A DNA stretch of 64,000 nt from Ridgeia piscesae (GCA_025642075.2 JAODUO010000546.1:297501-361500); one strand, 5' to 3'; counted from the first letter of the stretch, positions 1-12,041 are shown. Numbers and translations are program-made. Notes: generated by a model from the sequence alone, not told the origin.

Positions 1-154
1 CGCGTTCAACAGCTGTACGACCATCTGCTGGTAGTGGTTCCACCAGCAGCGAAATCAATATGCTAGCGAACATTGGCTTAATTTCATCTGCCAAATGAAA
101 CGCACTGCCGCTCTATGTCCTCATTTGAATAACTTAGATAATGAGGTCGTTCGA

Positions 155-420
155 TTAGAAAAACCTGGTTTGAAAATCATTATCTTTCAGAACGACTGAA
201 TAGGCCGGGAGCCAGGTCCAGTTCTCAGGATGTTTTCTGCTAAATTTGTTCACTAGTATTTCTTGATAACTGATACACTGGGTCATCGCAAGTTTGTGAT
301 GACCACTCCCAATTCGGGACCTTTTGGCCTCAGGGGCCAGTGTCAAGGTCGCCGATAAATGTCAAGGTCAATGGACTGTTCGGGCGCGAAAATGATACTG
401 CTTGACAATAATTTTTATGG
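155..420 (-). repeat. Inverted copy of the 2.2-3.6 kb repeat family
   Basis: Read on the minus strand, positions about 330-160 match 3456-3602 on the plus strand, and positions about 420-337 match part of the tandem unit at 2208-3170, including the GGTCAAGGTCAA-type motif. The order of the two parts is the same in both places, so this is an opposite-oriented copy of one compound repeat. The short open frame here is shared with the other copy only as repeat sequence; no known domain is visible. Confidence 0.6.
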
Positions 421-554
421 CCCTAATACAAGAAGGTAACTCATCCTTCAACATGAATGATGTGTCCCCAACTATGAAGATGATATCACATCGAAATTTT
501 TATACTCTGCCTGCTGCAGTAGAAAAAAATCAATACAAACAGCTATGTCGATCG

Positions 555-915
555 TTTCTATTAATAATAATAATAATGACTTCTTATGCGCCAATATCCT
601 CGAAGATCGAGCTCAGTGGCAAGACAAACCAAGGCAATAAGCAAGCTCGTAATCGTAGAACAATGCGTGAATCGTCAATGGATGGGTGAAGGAGCTAAGC
701 AGCTAAGAAGGACAGGCAATATTAAAGCGATAGGTTTCTAGACGCCGGCGGAATATAACTATATTTCGTTGTAATATAACATTGGTAGGAAGCGAATTCC
801 ACACAGTTGGTGTAGCGACAGAGAAAGCTCGGGTTCCAGCTTTCGTTTTCACCAGAGGTATGTGAAGAGGGTCATTACTGATTGATCGTAGCTGTGTTGA
901 TGTTCACCAAAATCA
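555..915 (-). mobile_element. 5'-truncated LINE tail (L2/CR1-like)
   Basis: Read on the minus strand, positions about 870-740 translate into the typical C-terminal signature of LINE reverse transcriptases, around the residues RAFSVATPTVWNSLP. A 3' untranslated stretch follows and ends in an (ATT)n tail near 555-575. The same 3' untranslated sequence recurs on the plus strand at about 31990-32165, so both are copies of one family. The endonuclease and RT core are absent, as expected from 5' truncation. Confidence 0.6.
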
Positions 916-2207
916 GCTGAACGTGTTCGCAGAGGATGTGGTGAAAGGGTAGTCGTTGACGGGTTGAACATTCGCCAACATGCGGATTGGAAAACCGTCT
1001 TCACAAATGACGAAAACAACATTTATACACATGTCTTCTACTAAGCTCTCCCTCTGTGATTGAGATTGTTCGAAGGCCGATCATCTTCATCGAAGCTGGT
1101 TAAGCGTGCCTCGGCGGAGTGACTTCAGTTGAATATCTACCAGGAAGAAACTTATTATATGAGGATTATCATATACATAAAGTACATTCAAACCAGGGTG
1201 TCTCACATCAACACCATCAGGTTAATTCAGAGCAAAGGACTCTGACATCTTCATCTTCCTCACATTTCAGTATATTGCAAAATTGCTCACGTTCGACATT
1301 GTTATAGGCTTTAGACAGAAGCTGATTCACATCAACGAATTGGGTGAGAATAACTCCTAAGAACACGCCACAGTTATGTTTGCCCTACGTGTCTTCACTG
1401 CTCGTCACTTCCGGGAGAGTGAGACCAAACAAATTACTGTACAAGAACTCAAGGTTCAGGCACACCTCGCTGCAGTGGGTGCCTAGGCGTTTATCAGCGA
1501 AAGAAGGACGTTGATGTGGCAAGAGCGATCAAATCAAGGTAAAGACAATTTGTGGCCCAAACTTTAACCTCCGGCCTGATCTCTTCATTGATCTGTCAAC
1601 ATTTACACCTTGCAGAATAACACTCATCCAGCACATCGCGAGAGAAATATGTTCAAGTAAGTATCTGGCGCAGGGCCCTTGTACAATTCCCAGAGATACC
1701 CTCCCCACGTGACCATTCTTATCATGTCACAGAAACTGTGGTTCGATGGAGACGTCATTCGAAAGGCCCTAGTTGGCATCTTGGAAGAAGATGGAAATGA
1801 TGAATAACTTATAGATGAAACCGACAGTGTGGAAGGATACGACGAGGACGAGACCAAGTAATACGATGACTATTAATCATCATCGCGGGGTTAAGCATAC
1901 TCATCTTCTACCCATGTTATTGAAGCGATATGGACATAGTCTGTCATTGCGTATCTATGTCTGAACTCAGATTGCTGTCTTGATTGGTTTTCATCAAGTG
2001 TTTTCTTTAGAATTTCAGTTGTATTTTAGTCGTTTGATAACATATATGTTACTCTTTAGTTCTTGGTATCTTTGTTATTTCCTTTCGTGGGGATTATCAC
2101 CATCTTCCCATTTTCCGCAGAAACCAGCATTATAATGAGCACATTATGAATCCAATCGCAATACATGATTATATCAGGAGAAAACGTCTAGAATTGGCAT
2201 CTGGAAG
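916..2207. other. No gene seen
   Basis: Only short unsupported open frames are present. An acidic-looking plus-strand stretch near 1735-1860 is interrupted by stops and has no recognised domain. No RNA gene or clear repeat was found. Confidence 0.4.
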
Positions 2208-3170
2208 TTTCAAAATGAGATACTACATGCCACATTGACAATGATTATACGTTTGATTTTCGGGCCCGTGCTGTCAATGTTCGGCGGTACGACACATTGA
2301 CCTTGACCTTTATCGTTGATCTTGACCGTCAATATAATTCAAATGCACACAATCAAACTGAACAATATTGAAAAGCATTAAATCAACATGAAATCATGAT
2401 TAGTTATCACTAAAATAAAGATAGTAGCGCATTAGAAGACCCGATATTCGATAAATAAAATTTCAGTGACTTAGGGGGCGCGTAAATATATGAAGAAACA
2501 AGGTCCAAGATTCGACACCTAGATATGCATAGCAAAATGCCATATGGTCAAGCAGTTTCATTGTTGCGCCCGCACAGTCCATGGGCGGGGTGAAAACACA
2601 TTAGGCTTGCCATTTATCGGTGACCTTGACTTTCAGTATAATTAATGTATAGTAATGTACACAATCAAACTTAACAACATTGAAAAAACATTAAGGCAAG
2701 ACCATCGTTAGTGTCGATGCACTAAAGACAGTAGCGCATTAGAAGACCCGACATTCGATAAAAAGAATTTCTGTGATTTAGGGGGCACGTTAGGATTTTC
2801 TCCCACAGCGGGCGTAATTATATTAGGAACCAAAGTTCAAGAATCGACACCTATAGATGCAGAGCTTCAAAATGATGTACTACATGCCACATTGTCAAGC
2901 CTTGTTTGATTTTCCCGTCCGCATAGTCAATGCACGGGATAACACGCATTGACATTGAATTTTATCATTGACCTTGACCTTTCATATAGTTTAAATGCGC
3001 ACAGTCAAACTGAATAACATTGAGAAACATTAAATCGACATCTAGATCATGATTATTATCAGTACAATAAAGACCTAACATGCGATAATAATTTTTTTAG
3101 TGATTTAATGGATGGGTTAGGTTTTCACCCAAAGCGGCCATAATTGTCGAGACACAGAGTTCATCTTGGT
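2208..3170 (+). repeat. Three tandem copies of a ~330-bp satellite-like unit
   Basis: Copies begin at about 2208, 2531 and 2864. Each starts with a CAAAATG(A/C) and CATGCCACATTG-like segment. Then come a 'TTGACCTTGACCTTT'-like motif, an 'ACACAATCAAACT' motif, 'AGTAGCGCATTAGAAGACCC' in the first two, and 'GTGATTTAGGGGGC'. The copies differ by many substitutions and small indels, so the array is old. Short GACCTTGACC-rich repeats are common in some marine invertebrates; that link is from general knowledge. Confidence 0.75.
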
Positions 3171-3455
3171 ATCAAATCGAAACTAATGACAGTGAAAAGT
3201 TTTTATGCGACAAAATGGCCATTTTGTTACACACATACTTGTAAATATTCATTTATGACACTAACCTGTCAGGCGCGGGACGATTTTTTCATTTTGGGGG
3301 GACTCAATGTTTCACACTGTGGAATTGAATTGAATCAAACAACTGTATCAAACACCACCGCCTTCAACAATGTCTCAAGATGGTTTGTGCCAAATGTTGT
3401 GTCTCTACTGCTATTTCTGGCCTCACAGTGACAACATATTTGAATTTACTTCCTT

Positions 3456-3602
3456 TCAAGGCCGAAAAGGGTGTTTCTGGTCCCGATTTGGGAGTGGTCA
3501 TTACGAACTTGCGATGGCTCATTGTATCAGTTATCAGGAAATGCTAGTGAAAAAACTTAGCAGAAAACATCCTGAGAGCTGGACCTGGCTCTCGGCATAC
3601 AA
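3456..3602 (+). repeat. Repeat segment matching 160-330 in inverted orientation
   Basis: This stretch (around GGGAGTGGTCATTACGAAC) matches the reverse complement of positions about 160-330 at roughly 80-85% by eye. With the tandem unit just upstream it forms the right-hand partner of the compound inverted repeat. Confidence 0.6.
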
Positions 3603-3642
3603 CTCGTTATTCCAACTCCCTTTGGCAAATCAGATATACTGA

Positions 3643-4527
3643 AAAAAGAATGATTGACGTATGTATTTATCACATTAGTGTTCCTGCCAGAGCACCTGTT
3701 GCTTGTCTTGTTCGGCGCGCTGTTTAAGTCAACATGCAAACGTTCTTCGTTTCCAGAGTTGGCTCATAGATCTACTACCATTAAACCCATATTATGGACC
3801 ATCGGCTGCACGCGTATTCAGCGAATTCAGCGTATTCCGCAGAAAGGAAACGATACGCGGGAACAACATTAAGTTGTTAGCGATTAACAATCGGTGTAGC
3901 TTTCTCTTGATTAGTTGCCTGGTCATTGTGTGTAAGGTGATATGGCAATTACAGTGGTACACGACACAGCATCACGCTTTCTGATATTCGTATATCCACG
4001 AGGTCAACACAATCGCAACAAGAGAGTGCACGAAGATGAACACGTATGCATATAATCTCCACGACGATATTACAAATGGTATTCAAGGACATAATTACCC
4101 CCTGGCATCTGCATCGTAAACCTCGAAACCAGCGGCGTTCACGTGATGCATTTATGGATTTATCAGCCATCGCGTATAAACGATTATCATGACATCATTT
4201 ACTGAACTTCCCAGGCTCCAGCGTTAAATCTAGCAGGTGGTCTGTTGTGATACCATTAATTTATGTATTGTTGTTATTTAACACATTATAAAACAACGTA
4301 GTGGTATTTTATTCAAGCCATGCACTTACAACGAATTTAGTATTCGCCATTGAGAACAGTACTCCTTATGTAAATAATACTGAGATCGTGCCACATACGG
4401 AAGCGCAGTAAGTGTTAGAGGCGTTTCCTGTAGGATTACGTAAATTGTTCGAGATGGTTATATCCAGCTGTCACACACATAAACTCACTCATACTCACAT
4501 AAACACACATAAACACATAAACACACA
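3643..4527. other. No gene seen
   Basis: Short overlapping open frames near 3650-4170 show no recognised motif. The stretch is unclassified intergenic sequence. Confidence 0.4.
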
Positions 4528-4636
<109 letters not shown>

Positions 4637-4654
4637 AACAAACATATATATGTT

Positions 4655-5240
4655 CCACACCTGACTTAATCTGTAGCCCCCTCGTCTCTGTTGACAGGTT
4701 CCAAATGTCCCCTTCTGTACATTTGTCCTTAACTTCAGAGTTGAGTCGTCAATTCGTTTCCTGATGATGTGTAGCAGGTCATCAATTGAGGTGTTGGTGA
4801 ACAGAGACATTACATCATGACCGTACACCCTTGGAACATTTTTGCTGTAGGTGCAGGTCCTTGTACTGTTCATCTGTGATCGTGTTCTCCTCTTTCAGCT
4901 TCTTTATGGTGGACACCAATTTCCTGTTGTTTGGGTGTAGGATCTTTGTTCGATTCCTCATAGGTCTTGTCATCTGATATCATTCTTGTCACTTTCTGTT
5001 CATACACTCCAGTGTCCATCTATATTGTTTAGGTAGCTTTCCCCTTGTCTGCCGGCAGAATTTTAAGCTCTTTTCCTTCCTCAGTTATGCCAGGTCTTGT
5101 CTTTAATATTTTGCCGACTTTAGAATGCCAGTTACCTGTGCTTTTAAGTGTTCTGCTTTATCAACGGGCAAAAACTGATATGTCTGCTTGGTAGCTACGA
5201 CAAATTCTTCGATTGGACGTTCATTTGGTGTTACTGTGTG
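4655..5240 (-). mobile_element. Penelope-like element reverse-transcriptase fragment
   Basis: On the minus strand, 4873-4660 encodes DVMSLFTNTSIDDLLHIIRK, the RT segment with the SLFT motif typical of Penelope-like elements. Upstream on the same strand (about 5060-4880), in shifting frames, are traces of ILPADKGKAT, DKTYEESNKDPTPKQQE and an EENTITDEQYKDLH-like segment, which also belong to the N-terminal RT region of that group. Several frameshifts and stops break it, and it is cut off by the CA microsatellite. No GIY-YIG endonuclease domain is visible. It is a dead 5' fragment. Confidence 0.7.
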
Positions 5241-5693
5241 GTTTAGTCCCTTACATAGTACTCTAGTTTTGGCATCATTTATCTTGTGCTTTCAAATGTT
5301 CACCATCCATTTATTTCTTGAGTTGCGTGCCCGTCGGATCAATGTTCAGATATATGTGCGATTACTGACTATGCACATTCAACAAATCAGGGCGATTGTA
5401 GTGCATTTATTTTACATTTCTGTAAAGGTAAAGTAAATATAACTATGAAAAACTATTCTCATGTAAAAGTACGTTTTAGTATTTTACTTAAAGCAAAGTA
5501 TGATGGAAATATGTGTACTTGGAGAATAGCATACATGGTTGGATATTTAATTTACTTTGATTTAAAATGTTATGTTTATTAATCTCACTTTATGTATTTT
5601 TTCATACAAGCACATGGTCATAACTGTTAAAGGATTTTCTCTCAGACTGAATTTTCTTTTGAATCACATTTGAATATTATTATATGTAAATAC

Positions 5694-5762
<69 letters not shown>

Positions 5763-6090
5763 CCCATGAGATACGTTATATTTCGCAATAACAAGTACAT
5801 TTGTAAGCAAAATTGCGTTTTACATTTTTGATAAAATGTGTTGTAAAGTGCGAGAAAACCTAATACATTACATAATATGCTGATTTAAAGTGTTGATTTC
5901 TTTAGTATGTCTGGCCTCTGCGTACTGTAGCCTAAGTTCGATGCAACATCACCGCCAATGCATAATTATTCCCAGATATACCACTTTTCATTAAAGACGT
6001 TGTAGAGACAAAATTACAAAACGGTAATCAAAGAAGCCTTTAATTACTTGGAATCAACACGATAGATCTATGAATAAAAGTGAACACAGG
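5241..6090. other. AT-rich intergenic with (TA)n at 5698-5760
   Basis: No gene is seen. A perfect (TA)n run of about 30 units lies at 5698-5760. The remainder is AT-rich and unclassified. Confidence 0.6.
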
Positions 6091-6097
6091 CATACGA

Positions 6098-6103
6098 TTT
6101 TAT
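6098..6103 (-). terminator. Candidate polyadenylation signal for GPCR-1
   Basis: AATAAA on the minus strand, about 100 bp past the GPCR-1 stop codon. The position fits, but the motif is common in AT-rich DNA. Confidence 0.35.
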
Positions 6104-6203
6104 TGTAATGTGACGAAAAAACATCGACACTGTCTAACACAAGGGCGCATTGCGTCATCTGTGTCGTAGTCAACAGCATGATGACGCGTGACAGTTCTGC
6201 AAG

Positions 6204-7232
6204 TTACCTTATTTGTGTGTTTTGTCGACAACAGGATGACAACTTGACACGCGTCTGTCTGCAGAATTGTCGGACGTCGTGGTGAAACATGGCACTCACA
6301 GCGCTATAGATGAACGGGTTGACGACGGAGTTGAGGACAAACATGCCTTTCAAATACGACTTGATGTGAACACCGATGTCGAATAGCCACTGTGGTATCC
6401 AGCACGCAAGAAATACTATCGAAATTATGAACAATAGCGACACGCTTTTGTACACTTTAGCCTGTTTTGCAGTAGTCGCTTTGGCAACGGACTGTGGGCA
6501 TATTTTATTTGAAGTAAGGGCACTTTGTGGTGCTACGTTAGCGAGTTCAAAGGTCCTTTTATGGTCTGATGACGGTCCCGGAAGAGGTGTTACGCGTGCG
6601 ACAACAACATTCCTGTGAGCAGCCCTCATTAACATTGTCATGGCCATGATGGAGTAGCAACCAATCATGACAACGACGCTTGTCATTGTCACAAATGGGG
6701 TGAATACATGAATCAACAAATTGTAGCTGTTGATGCGTCCTACTGTGAGTACCATTGAGCAAATCGCGGCCATAACAGCAATGACTACCAGCGCCACCTT
6801 TGCCCGCCGTGGACTCAAACTAAACGAGTGAGGTCGCCGCATCGCAAGCAAGCGTTCCATGGACACGAACGACAGCAGCAAAGCAGAGAAGATAACTGAT
6901 GTATGCACGAAGAATACAGTAATCTCTAGACTGATAATTGTAAATTTGACGGTCGTCAAGAAGACGCCAATCAAACAAACCTGCAAATCAGCAATGGCCA
7001 AAGCCAACATATACACCCTCGTAGACGTCGCCATATTCCAGCTATATACGGCAATCACTAGTATGTTGCCCGGTATTCCGAGCACACACACAAGAGAAAC
7101 GGCTACATTTTCGATTGGAACTCTGATGATGTGGTCATTCACGTGGTCGATGGTGGAGTCATTTGACACATGCCGCTGTACACTCTCGTTGAAAACTTGA
7201 CCCGATACACTTGGCGTGATGAGCGAATCCAT
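6204..7232 (-). CDS. Class A (rhodopsin-like) orphan GPCR, single exon (GPCR-1)
   Basis: A 342-residue plasma-membrane receptor with seven hydrophobic segments. The start is the ATG at 7232 (MDSLITPS), which aligns with MEPLITPS of the paralogue at 35922; the frame continues upstream only through a GTG, not a eukaryotic start. N-glycosylation sites are NES (15) and NDS (24). TM1 carries GN (55-56) and TM2 LAIAD (78-82). ERL replaces DRY at 126-128. TM6 has CWIP (277-280) and TM7 NSVVNPFIY (301-309), followed by a helix-8-like segment and a Cys-containing tail. The cysteine at the top of TM3 is missing and the loop before TM5 is very short with no cysteine, so the canonical disulfide cannot form. 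ICL3 is about 60 residues with basic and Ser/Thr residues. Ligand unknown; it is the most distant from the 35.9/54.8 kb pair apart from the 26 kb gene. Confidence 0.88.
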   Translation of the reverse strand: MDSLITPSVSGQVFNESVQRHVSNDSTIDHVNDHIIRVPIENVAVSLVCVLGIPGNILVIAVYSWNMATSTRVYMLALAIADLQVCLIGVFLTTVKFTIISLEITVFFVHTSVIFSALLLSFVSMERLLAMRRPHSFSLSPRRAKVALVVIAVMAAICSMVLTVGRINSYNLLIHVFTPFVTMTSVVVMIGCYSIMAMTMLMRAAHRNVVVARVTPLPGPSSDHKRTFELANVAPQSALTSNKICPQSVAKATTAKQAKVYKSVSLLFIISIVFLACWIPQWLFDIGVHIKSYLKGMFVLNSVVNPFIYSAVSAMFHHDVRQFCRQTRVKLSSCCRQNTQIR

Positions 7233-7307
7233 TTTGGTCGTTGACCATAAGCAGAACGCTAATACCACAGTGAAAGCGACTGCATCAGTTCTATTCTGAT
7301 CATTCGA

Positions 7308-7317
7308 TTATATATAA
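7308..7317 (-). promoter_or_regulatory. Candidate TATA box for GPCR-1
   Basis: TTATATATAA on the minus strand, about 80 bp upstream of the chosen ATG. The distance would fit a short 5' leader, but the window is AT-rich and chance occurrence is likely. Confidence 0.3.
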
Positions 7318-7839
7318 CCTTATTGCTTGATACAGCAGTACACAACACTAGTTCAATTCACTTTAGCAAAAGGTATGACACAGAATAATCTAGGAAACTC
7401 TCCGTGATTGCGTTGTCTATCATACCTTGACGCAGGTTACGTCTGGACTTGTCGGTGAGTCATTGTTGGTTCACGCAGCTCTTTCTCCACACTTACTGTC
7501 ATATTGATGCAATGCATAATCCACGAGACATGTACACAACTTCTTGCTGTCGTCTACGACTGCTCCTTCGTGATGCTAAACTTGTAATGTCGAGGTAACG
7601 CACATTTTTGGCCAAGCTCAACCGTCCATGCGCCGAGTTTGCAACCGTCAATGATCGAGCAGTGCAGCCCGTGCACGCGCAGATGTTGAAGAATTCCAGC
7701 AATTCAATCACGCGCTTCAAGCCACGCTGATAACCAGCATCATGACATTACAGCACAGCAATTACAGTTCTCCATGACAGATATTAAATATAACCAACCG
7801 ATTTATAGATGCGACTTGGTCTAAAGATGTGTGAAGTCT
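7318..7839. other. Upstream region of GPCR-1, no gene seen
   Basis: No supported coding sequence. It is not recognisably similar to the 5' flanks of the 35.9 and 54.8 kb receptors. Confidence 0.4.
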
Positions 7840-8151
7840 GGGGAGATAGTAATGACTACTCGACGTTTAGTAGCGGTAATAGACACCATTAAAGGGGGCT
7901 GTATTGGTATTGGCCACCACATGGCGCTTTGATTTTGAGCACTATTACAATAACGGTCGCTAGGGGGCCCCGCCGCCAGGAGCTTCACGGAAGTAAACAT
8001 GGGGAGATAGTAATGACTATTCGACGCTTAGTAGCGGTAAAGGGGGGCTATATTGGAATTGGCCACCACGTGGCGCTTTGATTTTGAGCATTATTACAAT
8101 CACGGTTGCTAGGGCTGGCCCGGCGCCAGGCGCTTCGCGGAAGTAAATATG
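7840..8151 (+). repeat. Direct tandem duplication, ~150-160 bp unit
   Basis: Copy 1 runs 7840-8000 and copy 2 8001-8151. Both start GGGGAGATAGTAATGACTA, contain TTGGCCACCAC(A/G)TGGCGCTTT, and end near CGGAAGTAAA(C/T)ATGG. Copy 1 has about 10 extra bases (near 7880-7892). Identity is around 85-90% by eye. Confidence 0.85.
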
Positions 8152-9998
8152 GCAACATTTTAATAAGGCATAGTTGCCGTAGAATCATAGAATTTGAGGA
8201 CACATTCAATAACGACAAAAGAAAGAGTGTAGAAGCTAAAAGAAATAAGAAATATGGTAGTCGACATATTTATCTCAGATATGCTTGTGATGAATGGCGA
8301 CGTCGTTTATCTGGATAAACCCACGCGTCGTCAATCGAGCATCTGTCATCTGACACGATCTGTTATCTGTACAATGCCAGCAAATAGGCTACTTTGTACT
8401 GTGGCTGCGCACTGCTTTCGACGTTGACAGGTCAGTAACGTGATAGTGGTCAGTGTATGTACAAAGGAAAGCAATAGTGGTCAATGTGTTATTCACCCAA
8501 CAGTGCTAATTATTGAAGAAAACACTTGGCACTGGGTATCCCCATGGCCCTGGCAGTGACCACAACTTGTTCTTGCTCAGAGTATGGATTAGTACTGACA
8601 ATGACCATATTTCAATATCCTCTTTGTTCTTTAGTCAGGCTCCTAGCTGGTACCCAATTACACTGTATACTGATTTCCAGATGACAGAGTTCAGTTGGAC
8701 TTCGCTAGAAGATTGTAATAGTCATTAAGCACCATCTCTATCTCCTGAGAGTAACATATAAGCATTTGATTGTGGACTATCCCTCTGGGTATTTGACTTA
8801 ACTATAAAAATGTGGCCTTTATATTACCTCTTATTGTTGATAGAGGTTTCTGACAAGAATAGTAAGCTCCTTGAGGGGGATTTGTGTGGCTTTAATATAA
8901 CCAATAAGAACAAACCTAGATTTCTTGTATATGTTTGTCTCTCAACGCGAGCCTCTTCAAATTGCGAACAATGTTTTTTCTTTTTTCAAGGAAATTACTA
9001 TTTTGCCAGCAATATAACTCCAGTTTTTGAGAGGTATCCGTCATGTGGTGACTTGAATGGCTCAATATGTAAATATAAATTAGGCCAATTTAAAAGTTAC
9101 ACAATCAAGCTGTTAAATGTTCCACCTGTAGACAACTTGAATAGTGCTTACCTTTTTTCAAACTGATCTATCATTCTATTTGTATATGCTTCCAAATGTG
9201 TTTGATGATGATTGATGCACATCAAACAGTTACCTAATTTATAACTACTAGGTAATATATATCTATCCAGTATCACTGTACTATATTAGTGTCAGCTGCA
9301 ATCTAATGTTTAGGCTATGTCCATCTAAATCTAAATTAGTTATGATGGAAATGTCTACATTTTATTTGTATGTTCACAACTTATATTGTTTTATAGAAGA
9401 CTATATAAACAATATTGAACAGAGTCATATACTGGAGACTGGGATTAGAGTCCTGCCGCAACTTGATATTTAAAAGATGCAAATTACAAGTGGACTTGCT
9501 GCAGCACAAAGATGAAAGAACAGTCTAATGTGACTACGACAATGTTATTGGATATACATTGCAGACCTGGGGCCAAGTACATGTTAATGGGTACACGTAC
9601 ATTGTACATTAATGATGGATGCATACAGTTATGAGTATAAGTACACTGCTAAAAGCTGAATTCGTGTACATTCTTTTTAAGTACTCCTTTTTTAACAAAA
9701 TGAAATAATACTATACCTGTATATTTAAAAATGATTAATTAATCTACCAGTAATTAATACAGCTAAGGACGAGTGAATATCAGTTGATCAATGTTTTATG
9801 AGGAAAACCGCAAACATCAACACTGAAATTCACTGTGTTGGCATTAATTTCAATTGCATCCTATGATCTTTTGCATCTATTTGCCACTGCATGAAATGAA
9901 CATTCACGAGTAGTTCAAATGTTGACTCTATCAGACTACACCATTTAGGATGGCATACTGTCTCAGCTATGCTAAATAGCCTTTCAACTGGAACTAAC
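8152..9998. other. No gene seen
   Basis: Several short open frames have no recognisable domains. The sequence is moderately AT-rich. No host exon with convincing splice sites was identified, though a short exon could be missed by eye. Confidence 0.4.
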
Positions 9999-10183
9999 GA
10001 GCGCCGTGGCTCAGGGGTAGGGCGTCGGACTCTCGAGTAAGAGGACCCGGGTTCGAATCCTGTGCTTCCCAGAGAAGTTGAGATGGTGTTTGATTGAACA
10101 AGTCTGCCAGGGAAGTAATGCGTAAAGCGCTTTGAGCAATCCTGAGGATTGGATACTGCGCTATATAAGAACTTACCTTTTTT
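9999..10183 (+). mobile_element. tRNA-derived SINE, internally deleted
   Basis: It begins GAGCGCCGTGGCTCAGGGG, a tRNA-like A-box region, followed by a B-box-like segment GGGTTCGAATCC. It then jumps directly to the 3' body (AGAGAAGTTGAGATGGTG) and ends GCGCTATATAAGAACTTACC plus a T-rich tail. Compared with the copy at 34094, about 130 bp of the middle domain is missing. Confidence 0.85.
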
Positions 10184-10660
10184 AATGAGGCAGGATTGCT
10201 GAGATGGCGATGGACGAACTAAGCCAGAGTGGAAAAAAGTGCACAAAGGCAATCTGCTCATATTGGAAGTGTGCAACGTATATTTTCTTATAATAGACTA
10301 CATTTGTTGAGGTTAGCAAATGTCCGTATAACAAGCTCAAACTGCCGTTGAATGAAAATATGTTGTGAAACCGGTTTACTGTAAGTATAATCCCACATTT
10401 TATTCGTTTTGTGTAAATTTGTAGACACACAAGTAGGTGTAATCAAACATGTTTAATGTGAGTACATTTATAATAATGTGTACATTTGTTGATATGATAC
10501 TGACAATGTTTTGATGATAAACATTCATTAATAAACACGATGCAATCAATAAAAATGTGTTGTCACAATATTGATGCCCTCAATAAAGCATTTCCCAATA
10601 TAGCATTTCCAAATAAATGTATCTAAACAAAATGGAGCCAGGCTTTGCTACCCATAATGG

Positions 10661-10958
10661 TAGCGCTGTGGTGCCGTGACTAAAGCTTCGGACTTTCCTC
10701 GACTATGATAATACAAGACTCGAATCATGTGCTGCTATGTCAGATCTTGGGCAAGTTTGTTTCACTAAACATTACTCCAGTTCACCTAGCTGTATGATGA
10801 GTACCTGGGTATTGACAGTGGTGCATATTTGTGTACGAATAGTCTTTGCACATTAATATTAATTGCAACATTGCTGGATGCTTCCCAGAAAGACTGATAT
10901 AGTGTTCATTTCAAGAGGTAAAGTATAAGGTGCTTTGAGCAATAAAGTCTTCCCTTCT
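10661..10958 (+). mobile_element. Older, diverged SINE copy of the same family
   Basis: It follows the order of the full-length SINE at 34094: a decayed tRNA-like head (AGCGCTGTGGTGCCGTGAC, GACTCGAATC), a middle domain (CTTGGGCAAGTTT, GAGTACCTGGGTATTGACAG, GTGCATATTTGTGTACGA), and a tail (GGATGCTTCCCAGA, GTGCTTTGAGCAA). Many substitutions show that it is old. Confidence 0.7.
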
Positions 10959-11042
10959 CTAAATAAGCCACATACGATGGGGTCAGATTATCCTAAAGCT
11001 AATTTTAAAATGCATTCCGAATGACTCCGAAGCCTCACAGCT

Positions 11043-11330
11043 AGCTAAACATGGATACAGTCTGATATGTCCGTCAATATGAAGGCATAATATGTACATC
11101 AATGTACAGCCGATGGAACGTCGACTGGTGGCCCGATGGCAGGTGTGCTGGCTAGATGCCGGAAAGGATGTTTCATTAAAATCATCTACAGGTCGCCGCA
11201 TGCATCACACTAGACTGCTATGTCTTCAGACATAGTTAAATATTGATATCGTATAACATGTCCGTCAATGTGAAAGCATAATGTCTACATTAATGTACAT
11301 TTACAGTCGATGAAACGTCGCGGGACATTC
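11043..11330 (+). repeat. Diverged direct repeat, ~190-bp spacing
   Basis: Two segments, about 11043-11125 and 11235-11322, share ATGTCCGTCAAT(A/G)TGAA and CATAAT.T.TACAT.AATGTACA, then CGATG(G/A)AACGTCG. The intervening sequence is not clearly repeated. Function unknown. Confidence 0.55.
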
Positions 11331-11534
11331 GGTCGAATTCAGTGCCACGATGGCGTTGTTTTGGCTGTTTTGCCTACTGACCACCCATACGGCATGCTAT
11401 TATGTCTATTGACCACACATGTGGCATTCTCACACATACAAATTACCGCTGGCTACGCGCCTGCACAGTCAATAGCTTACCCTTCATATATACGAAAAGG
11501 ATGATTTAAACAAGCGTTCCGCAAAACATGGAAA

Positions 11535-11615
11535 CAAATCCACGTTAATTAGTCGTTGATACGCAACTAGGGTCTAGTTGCGTATCAGCGCCTCTAGCGA
11601 CTAACGCGGATTTGT
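11535..11615. repeat. ~80-bp near-palindrome (hairpin element)
   Basis: The core GATACGCAACTAG and CTAGTTGCGTATC pair perfectly around a GGT loop. Outer arms CAAATCC(A/G)CGTTA also pair, with a few extra bases on the right side. This could be a tiny MITE or a foldback; no target duplication was confirmed. Confidence 0.7.
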
Positions 11616-12041
11616 GGAACCCCATTGCGTTAGCTAACAGTGTTTGTACTAATTGTAAGAAACTGAGGGAATTTAGCACTGCGTTTGTTAAAGAAGTCTG
11701 CGTATGTTGCTGATTAGATAAGTCCCTTATTAACGTTATTAAGGAATCTGTCATAATAGTCCAGTCGATTATTAATTAGAATATCTGATATTGGTTAGCA
11801 ATAGATGACACGGAATTCGACGGAAATCACGAATGTGGCAGAAACTTGATTTGGATATTTAAGAAAACCTAGTTAGTTAAACTCAAATCACTGTTAAAGT
11901 TACACCGATGTTTCCGAACGGTTCCTGGTGGTGATGTATCATTACCAAGCAATTTAATTGAAAACATAGTTTCAAGACAATCTCGCTTCGTTTTTGTTTT
12001 CTCCAATAATCCAAAAATCTTTATCTGGATGTAGCCTTTTG

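Noticed and set aside
7233..7268. Longer N-terminus for GPCR-1
   Set aside because: The extension begins with GTG, has no ATG, and the paralogue aligns from the ATG at 7232.
9999..10075. Functional tRNA gene
   Set aside because: A and B box-like sequence is present, but it continues into the SINE body and there is no complete cloverleaf. The same head starts other SINE copies.
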